Positions 58,733-64,000 of a stretch of DNA of 64,000 bases are shown piece by piece (within the stretch, counting starts at the first letter, position 1; each line of letters begins with the position of its first letter). The notes below the pieces were generated by a model. The model was not told the origin of the DNA. It ran no database searches and worked only from the letters and a program-made list of their open reading frames with translations. Both the position numbers and the translations under genes were made by a program. Origin of the DNA: Sulfuricella sp. T08 (GTDB lineage Bacteria > Pseudomonadota > Gammaproteobacteria > Burkholderiales > Sulfuricellaceae); contig NZ_DF967533.1 of assembly GCF_000971475.1 (NCBI RefSeq), forward strand, positions 62,001 through 126,000, in the 5' to 3' direction.

Positions 58733-59914
58733 TTAGATTTGCGGCACAGCGCCATAGGCACCTGCCATGTATTTTGCGTAGAGATTATCGTCGTTGCGGA
58801 TACCTGCAACAGCATCCAAACGAATTGCCGAACTCTCGCAGTTAGAATCCTTCTGCACCAACATCACCTGAGACTTGTGAATCACGTTCAACACTTCAAC
58901 AGCATGGCAAGTAAACAAGAGTTGTGCCTGGTGCGGGTTGCTGGAAGGGTTGGCGAACAAGTCGAGGATGGGTTCCAGCATGTGCGGGTGCAGGTCATTC
59001 TCGAACTCGTCTATGATTGCGAGGCCACCAATCTCCAAGGCGTTTAGCAGACGCGACAACAGCACGAATGCACCCTGCGTGCCGCTCGATTCCATGACAA
59101 AAGGCAAGCTGAATTCAGTCTCCCGGTCTTTGTGCTTGCCGAAGGGCACCCATACTTTCTCATCGGGCTTCTGAGGGTTATTGGTAGGCATTTCATGCAA
59201 TTCAACGCCGGACAGTCCTAAATCCCATGCCGCCAGCAGTTGATCCATCCGCTCACGCTGATTGGGATAAACCGAGAAATGCTGAGCGGCTGATGATACG
59301 TCCTGCGCTCCTATCGGTATCCTGCCCAGCACATTGACGTTGGTGACGACATAAGGCATCACCATGCGTGTCGCCAGCGGCACGCCGAACTGCGCCGCCC
59401 ATGAAATCAGCGAAACATTCGGACGCACCTTGCGTGCCTCCTGTGCCGCCAAACCAAAATCTTGCTGCTTCACTGCATAGGTGTTGGTTGCCGCGTTCCA
59501 ATCACGAACGAAGACATAGCTGAAACGCTCACGTTTCTGGTAAAGCGCCTCATGGAGCACCCGCTCCGGCGTGCATCGCAGCACATACCGCCACAGCTTG
59601 CCGTCAAAATCCAACATGCACTCGAAGTCGGTTGGCTCGTGGTGGGCTGCGGCGTGTGGGGTCAGTGGAATAAGTGCATCTGGCTGATTCTGAAATGAAT
59701 GCGCAACAAACCAGCTCAGAAAAGCCATGGGTTTAAGCAAAGCCGTCTTGCCGCTGCCATTAGGGCCAACAACGGCCATCAGCTTGGACACGCGCTCGCC
59801 CGTGGCCGCCTCGTCCATCCAATTCGTCAAAGGTACCTTGCGGCTCAACGTCAGATCAACCTCGGTCCGCTCCCGAAAAGACTGGAAGTTGGAAAACGCA
59901 TAACTATGGAGCAT
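58733..59914 (-). CDS. RloA-like AAA ATPase (SMC/ABC type)
   Basis: 393 residues of the AAA_21/OLD-type ATPase class: Walker A GPNGSGKT (50-57), a long insert in the coiled-arm region, the ABC signature-like SSGTQGAFVLLSRL, Walker B GLAIIDEFENDLHPHM and a C-terminal SQVMLVQKD block. AAGGAG precedes the ATG. With the TOPRIM protein (adjacent stop and start) this resembles RloA/RloB pairs found within type I restriction loci and other ATPase-TOPRIM defence systems such as PARIS. A perfect 14-bp inverted repeat sits immediately upstream. Confidence 0.85.
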   Translation of the reverse strand: MLHSYAFSNFQSFRERTEVDLTLSRKVPLTNWMDEAATGERVSKLMAVVGPNGSGKTALLKPMAFLSWFVAHSFQNQPDALIPLTPHAAAHHEPTDFECMLDFDGKLWRYVLRCTPERVLHEALYQKRERFSYVFVRDWNAATNTYAVKQQDFGLAAQEARKVRPNVSLISWAAQFGVPLATRMVMPYVVTNVNVLGRIPIGAQDVSSAAQHFSVYPNQRERMDQLLAAWDLGLSGVELHEMPTNNPQKPDEKVWVPFGKHKDRETEFSLPFVMESSGTQGAFVLLSRLLNALEIGGLAIIDEFENDLHPHMLEPILDLFANPSSNPHQAQLLFTCHAVEVLNVIHKSQVMLVQKDSNCESSAIRLDAVAGIRNDDNLYAKYMAGAYGAVPQI

Positions 59915-59925
59915 AGATGTCTCCT

Positions 59926-59969
59926 TTAACTCATATAATAAACAAAATAATGTTCATTATATGAGTTAA
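59926..59969. promoter_or_regulatory. 14-bp inverted repeat upstream of the RloA-like gene
   Basis: TTAACTCATATAAT at 59926-59939 and its exact inverse at 59956-59969, loop 16 bases, AT-rich. It lies in the gap between the 513-residue nuclease-like gene and the ATPase; it could be an operator or a hairpin separating two transcripts. Confidence 0.55.
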
Positions 59970-60005
59970 TTAAAAATAATCCAGTAAATATGTTGGGGCT
60001 GGCAG

Positions 60006-61532
60006 TCATTCTGTCGAATCCTGTTCAGTTTCCAATGCCAGCTCTCCTTGCCCAACATCGCGCACATTTGATGCCGATGGTTTATTGCTGGCACACGCAT
60101 CGATCAAGACGACATCACGGCGACCGGTCAGGCCAAGTTCTGTCAGAATAGTCTGCACCCTGCGGAATTCAGTGTCGGCGAAATAGAGAATGGCCTTGAT
60201 TGATTTAGCCGTATCATTCGCTGCTTCATATACACCCACTTGGTGTTTCAGGTTTTGTTTCAGTTTCGAGTTCGATGCCAGTTTGAACTCAATCAGCGTC
60301 TTGTCGCGACTACCATTGGAAACCTTGAAATCAACCGGGCCACGCCCGTTATTGACCTCGCGATTGACATCGTAAGTGGTGGCGCACCAAGTTAGCAGAT
60401 ACATAATTTGCAAGTCTGCCTCGCGCTGAATCGGCTTGCCTTTGTGGTAGAAAATCCGGTAGCCATCCTGATCCTCAATCACGGATTTCAGGAAATGTAG
60501 GCGACGCAGAGATTCTTCATAGCCGTCGCTTGCCTCATCATAGAACGGGGTGCCAAGCAGCTTTTCATCAACCAGTGCTCGAATCTGAGTAATGAACTGC
60601 TCCTCTGTATCGCGAACCTTCAAGCCACTAACCTTGTGCGCTTCATCGCCCGTCTTTTCTTTGTGGCGGATGTAGTAGTCAAGCACCTGTGGAAATTGTT
60701 CGATGGTTGAGGCGGCGGCTTCACGAATTTCCTCCTCCTTGGCATCCTCGGACAGGCGGCGCAGAAAATAGTCATTCACCTGTGCTCGCAACTGCTCATC
60801 AGGCACCGCTTGATAGATGTCCTGGAAATGATCGATAAGGTCGCCTCGATTGATCCACGCTTCATCCTTGGTCAGGATGTCTCTGGGCGAGAGAAGAACA
60901 AAGTCATTGCCGATAGTCGGCAATTCATACTTGGCACCCTTCCAGCGGCGAGCGGCATAGTCAAAGCGTACCTTCTCTATCGCAAATTCACGCCGCAACG
61001 ATGCGTCGATATGCTTCCTTGCAAATTCCTGCGTGTATTCGAGTAAATAGGGTTTGATCAGATTCGTGGTGAAGTCGCTCAAATGGTCACGACCTACGCC
61101 ATCCGCCATCAAACACAGTTTTTCTAGGTGACTGCCCTGAGTAATGGTCTCGTCACCGAAATTCTTGAACACCCGATGTAGATTGCGATGCAGCGTCTCG
61201 GCAAACTTGTTGCCCAGCCCGCTTCCTTTATTACCAGTGCGGCTAAACCCCAGCCAGTTCTGGCCGACTTCCGGGAAACGGAACCAGTTGCCGAGCAACC
61301 CCTTGTTGATCGAGGCGTCAGTCGAAATATCGCGCAGAAACTTAACATAGCGAATGATCTCTTCGTGAAGATCGTGGTATTCCGGCTTGTTGCTATCAAA
61401 AAGCAGGAAGGGATCGACAAACAAGGGCAGATCATTGATCAGAGAAACATTGAATGCGCCGTAGTCTTTCAGCACTTCCGGCGATACCTCGAAGAAATCA
61501 GTGAAGTATATTTTCGCGGTCTTCGAGGTCAT
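60006..61532 (-). CDS. Unknown protein with PD-(D/E)XK-like C-terminus
   Basis: 508 residues from ATG 61532 (TTG at 61547 five codons earlier is possible). Helical N-terminal part (KIYFTDFFEVSPEVLKDYGAFNVSLINDLPLF; HDLHEEIIRYVKFL), a middle with HLSDFTTNLIKPYLLEYTQEFARKHI, and near the C-terminus a nuclease-like strand pair: GRGPVDFKV, then KTLIEFKLASNSKLKQNLKHQ, where Asp, E-x-K and a downstream Lys/Gln fit PD-(D/E)XK. I do not recognise the family. It begins 12 bases after the stop of the short HsdS-like tail and is co-oriented with the whole island. Confidence 0.75.
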   Translation of the reverse strand: MTSKTAKIYFTDFFEVSPEVLKDYGAFNVSLINDLPLFVDPFLLFDSNKPEYHDLHEEIIRYVKFLRDISTDASINKGLLGNWFRFPEVGQNWLGFSRTGNKGSGLGNKFAETLHRNLHRVFKNFGDETITQGSHLEKLCLMADGVGRDHLSDFTTNLIKPYLLEYTQEFARKHIDASLRREFAIEKVRFDYAARRWKGAKYELPTIGNDFVLLSPRDILTKDEAWINRGDLIDHFQDIYQAVPDEQLRAQVNDYFLRRLSEDAKEEEIREAAASTIEQFPQVLDYYIRHKEKTGDEAHKVSGLKVRDTEEQFITQIRALVDEKLLGTPFYDEASDGYEESLRRLHFLKSVIEDQDGYRIFYHKGKPIQREADLQIMYLLTWCATTYDVNREVNNGRGPVDFKVSNGSRDKTLIEFKLASNSKLKQNLKHQVGVYEAANDTAKSIKAILYFADTEFRRVQTILTELGLTGRRDVVLIDACASNKPSASNVRDVGQGELALETEQDSTE

Positions 61533-61543
61533 GTTTTCTCCGA

Positions 61544-61636
61544 TCAAATTGCGACGCTGAAAGCCTGTGCCAGCAGCATGTCGGTGGCGGTCTTGACCTT
61601 CTGCATGGTGTGTTGGGATCTGCGCTTTTCCACCTG
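61544..61636 (-). pseudogene. Short HsdS-like C-terminal remnant
   Basis: A frame on the minus strand reads QVEKRRSQHTMQKVKTATDM then LLAQAFSVAI and stops at 61544. Its end matches the tail entering from the right edge (KAKATFDALLAQVFS) in 9 of 16 positions, and both resemble the C-terminal helix of type I specificity subunits. No start or upstream domain is attached: a TAG precedes it in frame. Seen directly: the tail similarity. Inferred: a fragment left by insertion or recombination. Confidence 0.5.
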
Positions 61637-61637
61637 G

Positions 61638-62159
61638 CTATTTCTTCGTGATATCTACCAGTTTATAGACTTGAACGAGTTTTTTCTGGACATGGCGCAC
61701 CATCCATCGCAGGTTAGTCCAGTCCTGAAGAAACTCATCATGACTTGGGAATTCCGCCTGCCGCTGAAATGGCGGTAAAGTCTTATCGCTTTCGTTCTCC
61801 CACCAGTGGCGATATTGTCCATGCCATTTTTCGAGAAAAGGCCGCAATACATCCTGCATCATTCGGAAGATCAACGCTCCTAGATGATTCTGTTGATCGG
61901 CACTGAGCCGCCCAACGGGAAATTTCCGCATGATCGCCCGTGCTTCCTGAAAAAACCGATATAGTGAGTCCAGGCTCTCGACATAGATTTCGCCAGTGAA
62001 GTCCTTGCATTTCGGATCACTCAGGCGACCAGTGATAGCCCGCCGTGTCGAAAGCTCTGTATACAGTTCCCACGCACACTGACGGTCGAGGTCTGACAAG
62101 TCAGCCTTCAATTTGATCAGTTTCAAATCCAACTCGAACGAACCTCTTTCCAGAATCAT
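61638..62159 (-). CDS. Unknown protein of the two-TIR operon (183-residue frame)
   Basis: 173 residues from ATG 62159, four bases after the TIR gene stop (the frame is open from 62189 with a Met overlapping that gene). Helical and charged: LERGSFELDLKLIKLKADLSDLDRQCAWELYTELSTRRAITG, YRFFQEARAIMRKFPVGRL, and a Trp-rich stretch KWHGQYRHWWENESDK. No family recognised and no nuclease or NADase motif. It shares the transcript with the TIR genes and is therefore likely a functional partner of them. Confidence 0.75.
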   Translation of the reverse strand: MILERGSFELDLKLIKLKADLSDLDRQCAWELYTELSTRRAITGRLSDPKCKDFTGEIYVESLDSLYRFFQEARAIMRKFPVGRLSADQQNHLGALIFRMMQDVLRPFLEKWHGQYRHWWENESDKTLPPFQRQAEFPSHDEFLQDWTNLRWMVRHVQKKLVQVYKLVDITKK

Positions 62160-62163
62160 GGCA

Positions 62164-62712
62164 TCACCCGTTACGTTGCTTAATATCAAATGGATTGTCG
62201 ATCAGCGCTTTCGACAAGTTCGTGGCAGCGTTAACCATCTGGGTTAGTCGCTGCGCGGTCAGATTGTCCCAATGCTCAAATGATGCATAGCGGGAGCAAA
62301 CATTGCGATGAAATCGTTCAGGCACAACAATCTTGCCGTCGTTAGTTTTTTGGTGATTGGGCAACACGATGCCAACCAAGCCATGTTGCTTATCCAGCGT
62401 TGCCTTGATCTCCCAATCCACATACTTCCGTTGGTGCGTCTGTGCACCAATCAGCACGACCGTGCAGGATGTGCCCGTAATGTGCTTATCTCGGATGCGT
62501 TGCATCACATATTGAGCATTACCACTATCAATGCCACGATCAAGGGAGTTGTCGAACACCGCCTCATATTGATCATGGAAGAAGCGCGAAAACCCATCGT
62601 AATAGGCTTGGTCATTGCCATGGTGATAACTGACGAATATTTTCCGACGCACCGGCTGCATCATTGATGACAGCAGGCCGTTCATGTTTGAGTTACCAAA
62701 GTAGTCAGCCAT
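62164..62712 (-). CDS. ThsB-like TIR protein (TIR_like/DUF1863)
   Basis: 182 residues. After ~20 polar residues comes a TIR-like fold: RKIFVSYHHGNDQAYYDGFSRFF, a variable loop, TSCTVVLIGAQTHQRKYVDWEIKATLDKQHGLVGIVLPNH. The Glu of the RKYVDWEI motif (E101) matches the catalytic position of TIR NADases. This subclass (PF08937) includes ThsB, which makes a cADPR-type signal in Thoeris. It lies three bases after the TIR-TM gene. Whether it senses phage and signals to the TIR-TM protein is inference. Confidence 0.85.
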   Translation of the reverse strand: MADYFGNSNMNGLLSSMMQPVRRKIFVSYHHGNDQAYYDGFSRFFHDQYEAVFDNSLDRGIDSGNAQYVMQRIRDKHITGTSCTVVLIGAQTHQRKYVDWEIKATLDKQHGLVGIVLPNHQKTNDGKIVVPERFHRNVCSRYASFEHWDNLTAQRLTQMVNAATNLSKALIDNPFDIKQRNG

Positions 62713-62715
62713 CGC

Positions 62716-63171
62716 CTACTTACCAAACAAGGCAAGACCGGCGACCAACAGGCCCAGAATGAACAGCCCCTTTTGCTTTTCCGACTTGATAGTCTCGGCA
62801 ATTCGTCCTATGGCAGCCGCAGCTTCCTGCTGGCTCACACCGCCAAGATTGACTGCCTGATATTGGCGCATCCAGCCTGGCAACGATTCGGGCGGTTGAT
62901 CCCATACAATGGGCACCAGTTTCTTGTTAGCACCAATAGCCACTCCCATCTCCTGCATGACCCACTTTGACTCGCTCGCGGCACGGCTGGCAAGGCACAA
63001 CACCCAAGTTGATGCGCGCAGATTCTCCATAATTGCAGGCATCCACTGTTCACCCGGCTGTATCGACATCGAGGCAAGATACACGCTCAACCCTTCTTGT
63101 GACATATGGCGGTGCAGGAACTCCGCTAACGGGAGGTCTGCCTTTGCGTGGGAAATAAAAACATCCGGCAT
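62716..63171 (-). CDS. TIR-domain protein with C-terminal membrane helix
   Basis: 151 residues: TIR domain PDVFISHAKADLPLAEFLHRHM, LASMSIQPGEQW, STWVLCLASRAASESKWVMQEMGVAIG with Glu74, and a hydrophobic tail GLFILGLLVAGLALF near 134-150 that reads as a membrane anchor. TIR domains of this type cleave NAD+ or act as adaptors. The start overlaps the stop of the 258-residue gene by one base (TAATG). A TIR domain fused to one C-terminal helix is unusual; it could be a membrane-located effector. Confidence 0.85.
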   Translation of the reverse strand: MPDVFISHAKADLPLAEFLHRHMSQEGLSVYLASMSIQPGEQWMPAIMENLRASTWVLCLASRAASESKWVMQEMGVAIGANKKLVPIVWDQPPESLPGWMRQYQAVNLGGVSQQEAAAAIGRIAETIKSEKQKGLFILGLLVAGLALFGK

Positions 63172-63947
63172 TAGAAAAGTTTCCTTAACTCATCAATCTG
63201 TTTAAGGCCGATGGCGGCGATTTCTGGGTCTCTGTATTTCCCGAACCAAGTATTGATTGCATCGAGAAATCCAACGCTGTTTTTCATTTGATTGAGCGAA
63301 AGGCCCTTGTGATGTATCAGACAAACCAGCACCGGATGAGAGAAATGCAAAGCACCATCGTTCAGTATTCCCGTCAGCAGTTTCTCGCTCATGAATGGCC
63401 CGATCGTGAAACGCTTTTCGGTTACGACCAGTTCAAAGCCTTTGAAAGTCGCGTGTGTGCCATAGGTCGATAGGAACTTATATCTTTCACCTCGTCCTTT
63501 TTCCTCGAAACCGTCTCGCTTGTCGAGAACGCCCCGAATTTTGTAGGGCTTGAACTCATCGACCTCGCCATTGCGCCACGCCGCAATACTTTGGGGGCTA
63601 TAATCAAAATAATCGAGTAAGAAGCCAACCTCAACAACATCGCGCAGGAAGGAAACGGATCCCTGGTAATAGCCACTAAGTAGCAATTTCAAAAAACATG
63701 ATCCGGAGTTGAAAAGGCGGATGCCGAGACCGTAGATAACCTGCTCGTCGTCTGACAGTTTTTTGGGTGCATTGACGTGTGCGGCGTGGAGCATATCAAG
63801 GCAGGAATGCATCATCTCCACATGGTCTTTCAGCGATTCACTTGTATTGATGCAGAGCGACGATTCCGTTCGGATGCGCTCCTCTTCCCCATGAAGACCT
63901 TGGAGGTTTTCTGGAAGATATGGCGTGATAATCAGGCTGTCCGTCAT
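63171..63947 (-). CDS. Unknown helical protein of the two-TIR operon
   Basis: 258 residues, mainly helical (ESLKDHVEMMHSCLDMLHAAH, DDEQVIYGLGIRLFNSGSCFLKLLLSGYYQGSVSFLRDVVEVGFLLDYFDYSPQSIAAW) with a central positively charged region (RGVLDKRDGFEEKGRGERYKF). The first part resembles the layout of DUF5677/HEPN-like proteins, but I see no firm match. Its start overlaps the HsdS-like stop (TGATG), and its stop overlaps the next start, so translation is coupled along the whole set. Likely a partner of the TIR proteins. Confidence 0.75.
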   Translation of the reverse strand: MTDSLIITPYLPENLQGLHGEEERIRTESSLCINTSESLKDHVEMMHSCLDMLHAAHVNAPKKLSDDEQVIYGLGIRLFNSGSCFLKLLLSGYYQGSVSFLRDVVEVGFLLDYFDYSPQSIAAWRNGEVDEFKPYKIRGVLDKRDGFEEKGRGERYKFLSTYGTHATFKGFELVVTEKRFTIGPFMSEKLLTGILNDGALHFSHPVLVCLIHHKGLSLNQMKNSVGFLDAINTWFGKYRDPEIAAIGLKQIDELRKLF

Positions 63948-64000
63948 CAGGAAAATACCTGTGCCAGCAAGGCATCAAAGGTGGCTTTGGCCTTGTCGGT
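63947..64000 (-). CDS. HsdS-like C-terminus (partial, cut by window edge)
   Basis: Only the last 17 codons are visible: TDKAKATFDALLAQVFS then TGA at 63949-63947. The Leu-rich end is like the C-terminal coiled helix of type I restriction specificity subunits; a full hsdS, hsdM and hsdR would be expected beyond the right edge. The call rests on a very short segment and on the presence of the related tail at 61544. Confidence 0.45.
   Translation of the reverse strand, partial: TDKAKATFDALLAQVFS

Noticed and set aside
62164-62712. A complete canonical Thoeris system
   Set aside because: No ThsA-like SIR2/SLOG effector is present in the visible sequence, so only a Thoeris-like relation is claimed.

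Overview
The window looks like chromosome from a betaproteobacterium, most likely of the Nitrosomonadales (Sulfuricellaceae/Gallionellaceae-like sulfur or iron oxidisers). This is inferred from the mix of families: a PEP-CTERM protein, a DsrC/TusE-type sulfur-relay protein, an orphan NosD, a class I fructose-bisphosphate aldolase, LemA, Uup, HtpG and a betaproteobacterial-style MlaF. No rRNA, phage structural module, insertion sequence or CRISPR array was seen; there is one tRNA-Arg(CCT).

Layout. 1-12.5 kb is an accessory region: a RES-domain toxin cut by the left edge, a YkgJ-type cysteine-cluster gene flanked by two ~197-bp direct repeats, a minus-strand cluster of three tail-collar (Mdp-like) proteins with a Tat-exported DUF6916 protein and a PEP-CTERM protein, then an AT-richer XRE/DUF2075 nuclease-ATPase pair, a membrane Mrr-type endonuclease, a regulator broken by a stop codon, a VapBC-type pair, and a helix-turn-helix/nucleotidyltransferase gene whose HEPN partner is frameshifted. 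A short palindromic repeat is scattered through this stretch and recurs near 46.8 kb.

12.5-18.2 kb holds exported or membrane proteins (TAXI-type solute-binding protein, YpfJ-type zinc peptidase, an unknown secreted protein, an NTF2-like protein and a PHI-1/EXORDIUM-like protein). 18.8-27.6 kb is one 2,942-residue autotransporter with about 32 glycine-rich passenger repeats. 27.8-57.9 kb is mostly ordinary chromosome: a WYL regulator with a palindromic operator, GST, MarR plus a DsrC-like protein, DnaQ-like exonuclease, YajD, Bcp, an HD phosphohydrolase, an MFS exporter, HU, a BaiN-type flavoprotein, an orphan MlaF, an ABC importer, an Old Yellow Enzyme homologue, FbaB, LemA with a GIDE protein, two c-di-GMP enzymes, NosD, Uup, a DksA-like protein, an AlkD-like protein, Nudix and HtpG.

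58.2-64.0 kb is a defence island read on the minus strand. From upstream to downstream: the 3' tail of a probable HsdS-like gene (cut by the right edge), a 258-residue unknown protein, a TIR protein with a C-terminal membrane helix, a second ThsB-like TIR protein, a 183-residue unknown protein, a second short HsdS-like tail, a 513-residue protein with a PD-(D/E)XK-like motif, and an AAA ATPase/TOPRIM pair resembling RloA/RloB. The four-gene two-TIR operon is tightly packed, lacks a recognisable ThsA, and is bracketed by the two related tails. It is the best candidate here for an undescribed system.
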